Assembly (NCBI GenBank): GCA_036873135.1
Contig: JAPTYO010000017.1
Location: forward strand, 682,001-746,000
DNA length: 64,000 bases
Origin: Clarkia xantiana subsp. parviflora
Lineage: Eukaryota > Streptophyta > Magnoliopsida > Myrtales > Onagraceae
Direction: 5' to 3'
Shown here: positions 31,556-42,700 of the stretch, one piece after another
How the letters are laid out: every line of letters begins with the position of its first letter
Numbering within the stretch: position 1 is the stretch's first letter
Translations under genes and position numbers: made by a program
Notes under the pieces: model-generated
Database searches by the model: none
The model's input: only the letters and a program-made list of their open reading frames with translations
Told to the model about the DNA's origin: nothing

Positions 31556-33636
31556 GTGTTTGTTTTCACAAACTCTTTGTATATAGTTTTGGTTCCCCAT
31601 GTTTAGGTTGAGGTTTCTTGTTGGGGTGTTATCCCTTTGAACCCTTTATGTTTATTTTTCTATACTTTGACGTTGTCATATGAGACATGTCATGAATGGT
31701 TTAGTAATGCATGATGATATGGTAGTAATATTTCATACCTTTTTGTTTTGTGATTGTCCATGTGGTGGACTATAGAGTAGAGTTGAGACTCGTCCTCTTT
31801 TTGGATGTGGCATCCGTAGTTGTTGTTTTTATACATATGTCCTTGTATCACGAGCCCCTCTTGGGTATACCAAGGCATGGCGAGATGCATGTGTATTGGA
31901 CACATATGTTGTATGCTTGCTATATTCCATGAGTAGTAATGTGCAAGACTTAAGAGTGAGACTTAGCATTTGTGGGTAGTAATGCGTAAGGCCAATGTCC
32001 CGACACTTGGTATTTGTGAGTAGTAATACGCAAGTCCTTAGTGTGATCCTTGGCATTTGTGGGTAGTAATGCACAAGGTCGTTTTTCCGGTACTTGGCAT
32101 TTATGAGTAGTAATGCCCATGAACCATGTATACACGCGAGCGTGTCGTTTCGACGAGGCGAAACCTTAGTTTTTACCGTCTCTTAGTCCACTCTAAGGTG
32201 ACGTTGTTACAAGACACTACTTGTTAATTTGATGCATTTTTCCATCCGTTATTTGGGAACTCCCCGCGTAACGTTGTTGCAAGGCGTTCTGTTGGCTAAC
32301 CCAATTACTTGCATTGCGATGCTAGTACGCCTCCACTTTGTTAGTCAAAGGGACGTGACGAAGGTTGTGTGATACGCCTTGTAGTTTATCCCGTCTTTCG
32401 GACCATTCCGAAGCGACGTTGTAGCAAGACACGACTTGCCAATTTTTTAATGTGTTTTGATCCGCTATTTGGGTACCCCCGTTATAGCGTTAGGGCGAGG
32501 TGTTCCTTGGCTAGTCCTAGTACTGACCTTGCGATGCTACTACACCTCATCCTGGTTATTCCAAGGGGCTGTACAAGTTTGTATTGCACAACTTGTAGTT
32601 TTTTCCGTCTCTTGGACCATTCCAAGGCGATGTTGTGGCAAGACACTACTTGCTTGATTGGAGTGTTCTATTTCCGTTATTTTTTCACGGACAAGATAAC
32701 GTTTTACAAGACTCGACTTGTATGTTTGGTGAGTTTTTCGCTGCGTTAAGTATCACGGCGGTTGTTGTCTACGCTCCTGCCGGCATAGAGTGTTGGTACG
32801 TAATAATGAATGCTACTTGTGGGTAGTAGTAGGTTCCCATGGGGTTGCCCTCGTATAGAAGATGTCGTGCCATCTATATGTTTAGTAATCTATACTGGGT
32901 GTCTCGTTCCTCAGTAAGATGTCCTGGGGTTGCCCTCGTATAGAGGATGTCTCGCCATGCAAGTGTTTAGTAATCTATACTGGGTGTCTCGTTCCTCATT
33001 AAGATATCATGGGGTTTCCCTCGTATAGAGGATGTCGCGCCATGTAATTGTGTGGGGTTGCCCTCGTATAGAGGATGTTGCGCGACTTAATAGATGAGAA
33101 CCTCTTGGTTGAAAAAATCCAAGGAATGAGTGTTGTAATCATGGGGTTTCCCCCGAGCGGGGATGTCGCGCCAAGTTACTTGTAGATAATCCTTAGGAAA
33201 ATATCCAGGATACAGTTGTATAGAATAGACATAATAGATGTCGTGGAAGAGAGCGTATTGCGAGCTCGTTGTTGATGTCAAGTATTGGCGTGTTGGTGGC
33301 GTATGATATGAGCCTCTTGTTGTATTAAGCGTTTAAGCTTGTAGTGTTGTTGCAATGTTAATGCATAGAGTCCACTACTTGGTGTGATTCCAGAGCATGG
33401 ATTGTATGAGAGTAATGTACCTAGGAAAATACATTAACTTCATTAGTTATGCAATATTTACAATGCTGGATAGATGGGGTCAACTGATCACCCATTTGTA
33501 AATAATCTATTGGAAGCATAAGCACTTTAAAAAGTAAAGCTTGAAAGTAGATGAATGCATAAAGCTGTGCGTAACGCAGTGATGTTGGAGAGACGTGGTT
33601 GTCGTCTCCTGACATGTTGTGATGAAAGCTGTCTGT
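31556..33636. repeat. Element B repeat spacer, copy 1
   Basis: Non-coding. 31945-32115: about five units of CTTGGCATTTGTGGGTAGTAATG. 32160-32760: diverged units around GACGTTGTTACAAGACACTACTTGTTAATTT. 32830-33180: units of GGGGTTGCCCTCGTATAGAGGATGTCGCGCCATG. The second and third unit types recur in D (59250-59770 and 59990-60240), and the second also in C in inverse orientation (53560-54060). The predicted short frames here are not credible genes. Confidence 0.75.
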
Positions 33637-34990
33637 TCACATGGTGTGATGGCTACACGCCACGCGGTGTTGCAAGGCCCCGAGGGCTATCAACTCTTCG
33701 ATTTCCACTCGCAGAATGAGGCAATCGTTAGTGTTATGGCCCCAGGTGTTGTGGAAATTACACCAATGCGTGATGTTGGCTCCCAAGAACGCCTGTGGTT
33801 TTTCCCCTGGGGAGGGTAGCTTGTTCTGCAGGATGCTCACAAATATCTCTTCGACTTCTGTGTTCAGAGGCGTGAATGCATATTTTGGGCCATCAAGTGT
33901 GCTCCTACTTTCGTGTTGTTGAAAGAGTGCTCCTCCCTCACTTGCGGGTGGTTTGCTCCACCCGAGCTCCCGTTCACAAGCGACTGCTCTTTCGATTTTC
34001 TCTTTGAGGTCACTCATTGACTGAGTGGTCCTCCAACCATACTCTCTTCCAAGTAGAAGAAAGGATCGCGCATTTGAGTTCATGAAGAACACGTTGATCA
34101 CTGCCTCCTTTGTGGCCTTTAGCCAAGCTGCATTCAGCACGAAGCGCTTGAAGTATTCGAGAGTTGGTTCCCTTTCTTCTTGCCTGATGTCCCAAACACT
34201 TTGCAGTGTTGGGGCTTGTTGGTAGTTGGTTGGCCGTATAGGCACAAAGAGTTGTTCAGGTCGTACCTCTTCTTGTTCGGGAAAACCCTGCCTTATCATG
34301 GCGATGGAGAGTTTTTGTTTACGCCTTAGAGCATTTACATATCATTGTCGTCCTGCGGTTTGATCTCCTAGGATCTCTCCAATTCCATTCTTGGTTGGGA
34401 ATTTCAGCTTCTGATGTGCCGTGGATGGCACTATCTCCAATGGGTTTATGGTTGTTCTTCCGAGAATCCCGTTGTATGCTCCCAAGGTTTCGACCATAAC
34501 AAAGTTGACATTAATGTCAATCTTTGTCCAGCTTTCTCCCAGTGTTACCGGGAGTGTGATCGTACCGAGTGGGTATGTTGCAGCTCCTGCGAAGCTTATG
34601 AGAGGGAATGTTCCGGGACTCAAATCTGCCTTTGTACGAACAAAGTTTTCGATCATCTTGATAGTCAGGATGTCAGCAGAACTTCCTTCGTCAACGAGGA
34701 TTTTTTTTACGTCGTAGTTCGCTATAGGCATGGTGATGACGAGTGCGTTTTCATGGGGGTATACGATGTGTCTCATGTCTCCTTTAGAAAACATGATAAC
34801 CAGATCCTCTTCCTCCCCTCTTGGTCATTTGCCGTATTTAGGATGCGTCTCTGCCTGCGAGGCGTAGGATGGTCCTCCGTGTATGACATTTATTACACCC
34901 CTCTTGGGAGGAGGTGGGTTGTCATACATCTTCTCTTCCCCTTTGTTTTTCTTTGAGGTCTCTCCTCGTATCTTTGTAAGGGTGTTTTCC
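33637..34990 (-). pseudogene. Element B protease-gag2, copy 1
   Basis: Minus strand, one frame. The linker with NPPPPKRGVINVIHGG (about 34950-34880) is followed by a TGA at 34827-34825. Protease follows with HIVYPHENALVITMP, ILVDEGSSADIL (Glu in place of Gly after the catalytic Asp) and GILGRTTINPLEIVPS. After GEILGDQTAGRQ a TGA at 34344-34342 replaces what is probably Cys. The frame then runs open as gag2: a QSVWDIRQ-EYFKRF-VFFMNSNA block, ELGW, YAFTPLNTEVEEIF, and the knuckle WCNFHNTWGHNTNDC (about 33767-33723), ending EELIALGALQHRV. The gag2 part alone is 220 codons without a stop. RT, RNase H and integrase are absent. Confidence 0.8.
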
Positions 34991-35193
34991 GAGTTTTTCA
35001 CCAAAATAGGGTTACATGGACAACCAAACACCAATATAGGCTAGAAAAAAAACCATTTACATATATAGGGCTGGCCGGGTCCCACCAACCCGGCCAACTG
35101 AATTTATTTATTTATTTTTTATTTATTTTTTTTTCGGAAAACTTAAAAAAAAAAAAAAGTGGAACTCACTTGGCCGGGTTGCCCCAACCCGAC

Positions 35194-35253
<60 letters not shown>

Positions 35254-36026
35254 TATATTTTTTCTATTTTTTTTAATAGAAGTAAAAATTAATGGTTTTG
35301 TAATTTTTTTTCTAAAAAACCTATTGGACATGGTGAATCCTAGAGGGCAAATTGACAGACATTTGTTATTTACCAGTTTTCGTAAAAAAATTACAAAACT
35401 ACTAATTTTATATTTTTTCGAACTCACTTGGCCGGGTCCCCACAACCCGGCCAAATAGTGTTTCTTTTTTTTTGTCTTAATATTAATTAATTGCGGTGTA
35501 AAACAATGGCTGCTGTTGACATCGCAATTAATTAATTTTGAGACAAAAAAAACACTACTTGGCCGGGTTGTGGGGATCCGGCCAAGTGAGTTCGAAAAAA
35601 TATAAAATTTGTAGTTTTGTAATTTTTTTACGAAAACTGGTAAACGACAAATGTCTGTCAATTTTCCCTCTAGTGTTCACCATGTCCAATAGGTTTTTTA
35701 GATAAAAATTACAAAACCATTAATTTTTACAACTTCTATTAAAAAGAGCAAAAAAAAAAAAAATTGAAAAACTGAAAAAAAAAAAAAAAAAAAAACAAAA
35801 AAATACATATTTGGCCGGGTTGGGGCAACCCAGCCAAGTGAGTTCCACCTTTTTTTTTTTTTTTTTTTGTAAGTTTTCCGAAAAAAAAAAAAAAAAAAAA
35901 AAATTTCAGTTGGCCGGGTTCCCCCAACCCGGCCAGCCCTATATATGTAAATGGTTTTTTTTCTAGTTTATATTGGTATTTGGTTGTCCTTATAGCCCTA
36001 TTTTGGTCAAAAACTCGGTGTTTTCC
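34982..36026. mobile_element. Foldback (MULE-like) element with 9-bp target duplication, copy 1
   Basis: GTGTTTTCC at 34982-34990 is repeated at 36018-36026. Between them lie 1027 bp that are almost one perfect palindrome. The arms are about 490 bp each, beginning GAGTTTTTCACCAAAATAGGG and closing with the complement. The centre is near 35500 (TTAATTAATTGCGGTGT...CATCGCAATTAATTAA). Each arm carries TTGGCCGGGTT/AACCCGGCCAA boxes and poly-A/T tracts; the left arm has a 55-bp AT tract (35197-35251). No coding capacity. A 9-bp duplication with very long terminal inverted repeats fits a non-autonomous Mutator-like element. It splits element B between the gag knuckle and protease. Confidence 0.82.
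35197..35251. repeat. (AT)n microsatellite in the foldback element
   Basis: About 55 bp of uninterrupted AT. The second copy of the foldback has roughly 30 bp at the same place (41902-41932). Confidence 0.9.
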
Positions 36027-37754
36027 CCTGATCGACATAGTGCTTTAGCTCGCCCCGCAGAATGATGTTGTTTATGCGCATCCTTAGGCTAAAGCAGTTG
36101 TCCGTGTCGTGTCCCTTGAGCTCGTAGTTTTCACACCACTTGTCTTCTTCCTTTCCCAAGGGGCCCTTTCGCCAATTGTTTGGTTCTCTCCAGAGATTCG
36201 TTTCCTTCATCTCCTTCAAGAATGCCGACATAGGGGCATTTAGTGGAATGAGGTTCGCGGTGTTGACATCCCTTGGCTTTTTGAAACCGACCTGGATGGG
36301 ACGTTTAGGTTGTGGTTGTCACTGCTTCTGTTGCTGATTTCATTGGGGTTGTTTTGCCTGTGAGGCCTTGTTAGCATTGTCTTTGTTGCGTTTAGCATTC
36401 AGCTTTGCTCTTGCATTGTTCCTGAACCTTTCCAGGTCCACGTACTCCTTCACGCGCGAGGCTAACTCCTCCAAAGTTTCAGCCGGGCGTTTGGACATCT
36501 TTTCCCCCAAGGAGAAACCTAAGCGACCCAGGTTCCTTATGAATGCCTTGATTATCTCGTCTTCAGACACGTTTGTCTGAATGTCAGCAATGTTCTGATT
36601 AAAACGGATGGAATAATCAGCCAAGGATTCATCATATAGTTGCTTCACATCATCTAATCCGCTGGAGTCTTTGAGCAGTCTTCGTTCGCCCATGTATCTC
36701 TGGATAAAATTTCCCTTCGGGCCCTTCGGGTATGCCCATGAGGTCACGCTTTCCTTTGGAATTGAGAAAAACCAATGTGCCGCTGAACCTAGTAAGGTTT
36801 GCGGGAACGTTACCGCCACATGGTCTGAGTTTGAAGTTCTTCCCAGCAGCGAAGCCTCGTGCTCCTGCACGTTCTCTATGGCATCACCTTTTCCAGTGTA
36901 TCTCTCAATTAGTATGTTTTTAGGATTCCCGGAACCCGTTCATATAACATCTCCTTGGAGAAGGGGTGACTTGCGCTGTCTGTTAAGACGTGCATTGGTC
37001 TGGTCTTTTTCAGCTTTAGCTTTTGCTCAATGAGCGCTTCCAAAGTCTTAGCGGTTAACCCTGTGAGGGGAACGCTGTCGTTTTTCTCAGGTATTCCCTA
37101 AACATTGTTTGGATTTCCGCTATCCTGCCCCCAGCTTTGTTGGTAGTGAGATGCTTCCCTGCCTTGTCTTTTATTCACGTTACTTGGTTGCTTCCATGAT
37201 TCGGCCGGGTATGGCCTTTCATAGTAAATTGCACCAGAGTGGGATCTTTGAGGTCCACGCTGTAGTATTGAGGGTTGGAAGCCGGAGGTTGTCTTCCCCG
37301 TTGCCTTGGAGCTTCTCTTTAGGCTGTGTCATAAGACACTGCTTCCTCTGCAGGATGTGCTTAAGTAGGTGGTGGCGGTGGTGGGGGGGGGGGGGAGAGG
37401 TGGTGGAGGTGCATATCCTTAATTTCTTAGAGTATCCTTGAAGGCCAGGAGTTCCTCTATTGCTTGCATCATTGCAGGAGGTATGGTTGGGGGAGCTTGT
37501 GCGCCTTGTATGTCTATATCCTGAGGCTGCTGGTTGTTAGCCGGCATTCCGAAAGGTTTTTCCTCTTCCGTGCGTGCACTTCGCTCAAAACCCGGTAGGG
37601 GTTCATTGGTTTTAGCTGTGTGCTCTGTCTGAGCGTTGGGAGCTTCCTCCGAGGAGGCTGTGGATATAGCCTCCGGGATATCCTCAGGACCTGGATGTTT
37701 TCTCTTGGATTGTGCCCTGCTTGACTCTCCTGTAGTGTTTCTTCTCTTTGTCAT
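36027..37754 (-). pseudogene. Element B gag, copy 1
   Basis: ATG at 37754-37752 (MTKRRNTTGESS), 32 nt after the PBS. The hydrophilic N-terminus is open to 37419. Then come a poly-G run on the plus strand (37383-37395, prolines on the coding strand), frameshifts and a stop. The capsid region resumes at about 37033 and is open over 36870-36340: HWFFSIPKESVTSW, DYSIRFNQN, KAFIRNL and LEELASRVKEYVDLERF. The knuckle WCENYELKGHDTDNC (about 36143-36099) has Tyr where other copies have His. The frame is cut at YVDQGK by the foldback insertion. A 9-nt duplication adds Gly-Pro-Lys in PKGPKGNF compared with copy 2. Confidence 0.8.
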
Positions 37755-37785
37755 CTAGCTATTGCTGGTAAGCGAGTGCTTGTTC

Positions 37786-37809
37786 GTTCGAGTCTCGCGG
37801 ACGGCGCCA
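37786..37809 (-). other. Primer-binding site of element B, copy 1
   Basis: The plus strand reads GTTCGAGTCTCGCGGACGGCGCCA, which has the exact layout of a tRNA 3' end: T-loop TTCGAGT, 5-nt T-stem strand, 7-nt acceptor strand, discriminator G, CCA. On the minus strand this is the PBS beginning TGGCGCCGTCCGCGAG. The primer tRNA is not identified. Confidence 0.75.
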
Positions 37810-37812
37810 AAA

Positions 37813-38255
37813 TGTTGGATCATTTACTAGGTGGAGTGTCGGATCCTAGTAGTGACGTTGGAAGAATGCCACGGGTCGCTCACTCTTCGGGTCTTCGCAC
37901 GTGTCGGGCTCGTGCTTCTCCGTATACCTGCACGAGGGGCAGTATCGCACACCACGTAGAGGTGGTGTAGTGCGATGAACCTTCTCCAAAGCTTAAGTCA
38001 GGTATTTTAGAGAGAGAAAGTAAGAGAGAGGGCCGAGCTTCTGCTGTCAACTTAGTTGTGAAATGAATGATCAGGGCTCCTATTTATAGGGAACCTTGGA
38101 ATCAAACTGGGTTTTGAACGGTCCAACGTCGGTTCAATGTAAAGTATGAACCGAGCGTAGACGGGAGTAAAGCTAACATCGGGAGGGTTTGCACGTGCAA
38201 TGTTTACGTAGGGGTTTACGCGTCATTAATATGAGGGATCCGGACCGTCCGGGGG
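37813..38255 (-). repeat. Element B LTR2, truncated at the duplication junction
   Basis: It starts TGTTGGATCATTTACTAGG like LTR3 but stops after 443 bp at CCGTCCGGGGG. There it joins antisense-gene sequence that begins CATGCAGAG. Confidence 0.92.
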
Positions 38256-38260
38256 CATGC
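38251..38260. other. Tandem duplication junction with GGGG microhomology
   Basis: LTR sequence CCGTCCGGGGG (as at 44915-44925) meets GGGGCATGCAG (as at 31502-31512). The only shared bases are GGGG. This is not an LTR-LTR recombination product. Confidence 0.9.
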
Positions 38261-38305
38261 AGAGATGTCGTTGATGGTGGTGCTCTTGATGTGGCATCAG
38301 GTTGA

Positions 38306-40386
38306 GTGTTTGTTTTCACAAACTCTTTGTATATAGTTTTGGTTCCCCATGTTTGGGTTGAGGTTTCTTGTTGGGGTGTTATCCCTTTTAACCCTTTATG
38401 TTTATTTTTCTATACTTTGACGTTGTCATATGAGACCTGTCATGAATGGTTTAGTAATGCATGATGATATGGTAGTAATATTTCATACCTTTTTGTTTTG
38501 TGATTGTCCATGTGGTGGACTATAGAGTAGAGTTGAGACTCGTCCTCTTTTTGGATGTGGCATCCGTAGTTGTTGTTTCTATACATATGTCCTTGTATCA
38601 CGAGCCCCTCTTGGGTATACCAAGGCATGGCGAGATGCATGTGTATTGGACACATATGTTGTATGCTTGTTATATTCCATGAGTAGTAATGTGCAAGACT
38701 TAAGAGTGAGACTTAGCATTTGTGGGTAGTAATGCGTAAGGCCAATGTCCCGACACTTGGTATTTGTGAGTAGTAATGCGCAAGTCCTTAGTGTGATCCT
38801 TGGCATTTGTGGGTAGTAATGCACAAGGTCGTTTTTCCGGTACTTGGCATTTATGAGTAGTAATGCCCATGAACCATGTATACACGCGAGCGTGTCGTTT
38901 CGACGAGGCGAAACCTTATTTTTTACCGTCTCTTAGTCCACTCTAAGGTGACGTTGTTACAAGACGCTACTTGTTAATTTGATGCATTTTTCCATCCGTT
39001 ATTTGGGAACTCCCCGCGTAACGTTGTTGCAAGGCGTTCTGTTGGCTAACCCAATTACTTGCATTGCGATGCTAGTACGCCTCCACTTTGTTAGTCAAAG
39101 GGACGTGACGAAGGTTGTGTGATACGCCTTGTAGTTTATCCCGTCTTTCGGACCATTCCGAAGCGACGTTGTAGCAAGACACGACTTGCCAATTTTTTAA
39201 TGTGTTTTGATCCGCTATTTGGGTACCCCCGTTATAGCGTTAGGGCGAGGTGTTCCTTGGCTAGTCCTAGTACTGACCTTGCGATGCTACTACACCTCAT
39301 CCTGGTTATTACAAGGGGCTGTACAAGTTTGTATTGCACAACTTGTAGTTTTTTCCGTCTCTTGGACCATTCCAAGGCGATGTTGTGGCAAGACACTACT
39401 TGCTTGATTGGAGTGTTCTATTTCCGTTATTTTTTCACGGACAAGATAACATTTTACAAGACTCGACTTGTATGTTTGGTGAGTTTTTCGCTGCGTTAAG
39501 TATCGCGGCGGTTGTTGTCTACGCTCCTGCCGGCATAGAGTGTTGGTACGTAATAATGAATGCTACTTGTGGGTAGTAGTAGGTTCCCATGGGGTTGCCC
39601 TCGTATAGAGGATGTCGTGCCATCTATATGTTTAGTAATCTATACTGGGTGTCTCGTTCCTCAGTAAGATGTCATGGGGTTGCCCTCGTATAGAGGATGT
39701 CTCGCCATGCAAGTGTTTAGTAATCTATACTGGGTGTCTCGTTCCTCATTAAGATATCATGGGGTTTCCCTCGTATAGAGGATGTCGCGCCATGTAATTG
39801 TGTGGGGTTGCCCTCGTATAGAGGATGTTGCGCGACTTAATAGATGAGAACCTCTTGGTTGAAAAAATCCAAGGAATGAGTGTTGTAATCACGGGGTTGC
39901 CCCCGAGCGGGGATGTCGCGCCAAGTTACTTGTAGATAATCCTTAGGAAAATATCCAGGATACAGTTGTATAGAATAGACATAATAGATGTCGTGGAAGA
40001 GAGCGTATTGCGAGCTCGTTGTTGATGTCAAGTATTGGCGTGTTGGTGGCGTATGATATGAGCCTCTTGTTGTATTAAGCGTTTAAACTTGTAGTGTTGT
40101 TGCAAGGTTAATGCATAGAGTCCACTACTTGGTGTGATTCCAGAGCATGGATTGTATGAGAGTAATGTACCTAGGAAAATACATTAACTTCATTAGTTAT
40201 GCAATATTTACAATGCTGGATAGATGGGGTCAACTGATCACCCATTTGTAAATAATCTATTGGAAGCATAAGCACTTTAAAAAGTAAAGCTTGAAAGTAG
40301 ATGAATGCATAAAGCTGTGCGTAACGCAGTGATGTTGGAGAGACGTGGTTGTCGTCTCCTGACATGTTGTGATGAAAGCTGTCTGT
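38306..40386. repeat. Element B repeat spacer, copy 2
   Basis: Same non-coding tandem-repeat spacer as 31556-33636, with a few substitutions. No gene. Confidence 0.8.
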
Positions 40387-41740
40387 TCACATGGTGTGAT
40401 GGCTACACGCCACGCGGTGTTGCAAGGCCCCGAGGGCTATCAACTCTTCGATTTCCACTCGCAGAATGAGGCAGTCGTTAGTGTTGTGGCCCCAGGTGTT
40501 GTGGAAATTACACCAATGCGTGATGTTGGCTCCCAAGAACGCCTGTGGTGTTTCCCCTAGGGAGGGTAGCTTGTTCTGCAGGATGCTCACAAATATCTCT
40601 TCGACCTCTGTGTTCAGAGGCGTGAATGCATATTCTGGGCCATCAAGTGTGCTCCTACTTTCGTGTGGTTGAAAGAGTGCTCCTCCCTCACTTGCGGGTG
40701 GTTTGCTCCACCCGAGCTCCCGTTCACAAGCGACTGCTCTTTCGATTTTCTCTTTGAGGTCACTCATTGACTGAGTGGTCCTCCAACCATACTCTCTTCC
40801 AAGTAGAAGAAAGGATCGCGCATTTGAGTTCATGAAGAACACGTTGATCACTGCCTCCTTTGTGGCCTTTAGCCAAGCTGCATTCAGCACGAAGCGCTTG
40901 AAGTATTCGAGAGTTGGTTCCCTTTCTTCTTGCCTGATGTCCCAAACACTTTGCAGTGTTGGGGCTTGTTGGTAGTTGGTTGGCCGTATAGGCACAAAGA
41001 GTTGTTCAGGTCGTACCTCTTCTTGTTCGGGAAAACCCTGCCTTATCATGGCGATGGAGAGTTTTTGTTTACGCCTTAGAGCATTTACATATCATTGTCG
41101 TCCTGCGGTTTGATCTCCTAGGATCTCTCCAATTCCATTATTGGTTGGGAATTTCAGCTTCTGATGTGCCGTGGATGGCACTATCTCCAATGGGTTTATG
41201 GTTGTTCTTCCGAGAATCCCGTTGTATGCTCCCAAGGTTTCGACCATAACAAAGTTGACATTAATGTCAAGCTTTGTCCAGCTTTCTCCCAGTGTTACCG
41301 GGAGTGTGATCGTACCGAGTGGGTATGTTGCAGCTCCTGCGAAGCTTATGAGAGGGAATGTTCCGGGACTCAAATCTGCCTTTGTACGAACAAAGTTTTC
41401 GATCATCTTGATAGTCAGGATGTCAGCAGAACTTCCTTCGTCAACGAGGATTTGTTTTACGTCGTAGTTCGCTATAGGCATGGTGATGACGAGTGCGTTT
41501 TCATGGGGGTATACGATGTGTCTCATGTCTCCTTTAGAAAACGTGATAACCAGATCATCTTCCTCCCCTCTTGGTCATTTGCCGTATTTAGGATGCGTCT
41601 CTGCCTGCGAGGCGTAGGATGGTCCTCCGTGTATGACATTTATTACACCCCTCTTGGGAGGAGGTGGGTTGTCATACATCTTCTCTTCCCCTTTGTTTTT
41701 CTTTGAGGTCTCTCCTCGTATCTTTGTAAGGGTGTTTTCC
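40387..41740 (-). pseudogene. Element B protease-gag2, copy 2
   Basis: Copy of 33637-34990 with the same in-frame TGA codons before protease and after GDQTAGRQ, the same VDEGSSADIL active-site variant and the same open gag2 with knuckle WCNFHNTWGHNTNDC. Since both copies share the stops, the element was already dead when it duplicated. A few substitutions differ, for example Gln to Pro in FQPHES. Confidence 0.8.
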
Positions 41741-41899
41741 GAGTTTTTCACCAAAATAGGGTTACATGGACAACCAAACACCAATATAGGATAGAAAAAA
41801 AACCATTTACATATATAGGGCTGGCCGGGTCCCACCAACCCGGCCAACTGAATTTATTTATTTATTTTTTATTTTTTTTTCGAACCCCCCCAACCCGAC

Positions 41900-41946
<47 letters not shown>

Positions 41947-42466
41947 AATGTTTTTTTTATTTTTTTAATAGAAGTAAAAATTAATGGTTTTGTAATTTTT
42001 TTTTAAAAAACCTATTGGACATGGTGAATCCTAGAGGGCAAATTGACAGACATTTGTTATTTACCAGTTTTCGTAAAAAAATTACAAAACTACTAATTTT
42101 ATATTTTTTCGAACTCACTTGGCCGGGTCCCCACAACCCGGCCAAATAGTGTTTCTTTTTTTTTGTCTTAATATTAATTAATTGCGGTGTAAAACAATGG
42201 CTGCTGTTGACATCGCAATTAATTAATTTTGAGACAAAAAAAAAACACTACTTGGCCGGGTTGTGGGGATCCGGCCAAGTGAGTTCGAAAAAATATAAAA
42301 TTTGTAGTTTTGTAATTTTTTTACGAAAACTGGTAAACGACAAATGTCTGTCAATTTTCCCTCTAGGGTTCACCATGTCCAATAGGTTTTTTAGATAAAA
42401 ATTACAAAACCATTAATTTTTACAACTTCTATTAAAAAGAGCAAAAAAAAAAAAATTGAAAAACTG

Positions 42467-42497
<31 letters not shown>

Positions 42498-42700
42498 ATT
42501 TGGCCGGGTTGGGGCCACCCAGCCAAGTGAGTTCCACCTTTTTTTTTTTTGTAAGTTTTCCGAAAAAAAAAAAAAAAATTCAGTTAGCCGGGTTCCCCCA
42601 ACCCGGCCAGCCCTATATATGTAAATGGTTTTTTTTCTAGTTTATATTGGTATTTGGTTGTCCTTATAGCCCTATTTTGGTCAAAAACTCGGTGTTTTCC
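41732..42700. mobile_element. Foldback (MULE-like) element, copy 2
   Basis: Target duplication GTGTTTTCC at 41732-41740 and 42692-42700. The palindrome is shortened to 951 bp by loss of about 45 bp in the left arm near 41880 and a shorter AT tract. It is present at the equivalent site in both copies, so it inserted before the tandem duplication. Confidence 0.85.

Larger units (their letters stand above)
31506..38255. repeat. Tandem duplication, copy 1 (6750 bp)
   Basis: It aligns with 38256-44925 at an offset of exactly 6750 nt on the left and 6670 nt on the right; the difference comes from the foldback element and homopolymers. It spans the tail of the antisense gene, spacer, gag2, protease, foldback element, gag, PBS and part of an LTR. 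Confidence 0.95.

Noticed and set aside
34414..34956. 180-codon plus frame (and the copy at 41164-41706)
   Set aside because: Complement of the minus-strand protease, with no domain; a shadow frame.
35143..35661. 172-codon minus frame with Ile-Tyr repeats
   Set aside because: It is a translation of the AT microsatellite and the foldback palindrome arms.
37786..37809. Possible tRNA gene 3' half
   Set aside because: No anticodon or D arm upstream, and it sits exactly at the PBS position next to an LTR, so it is a primer-binding site.
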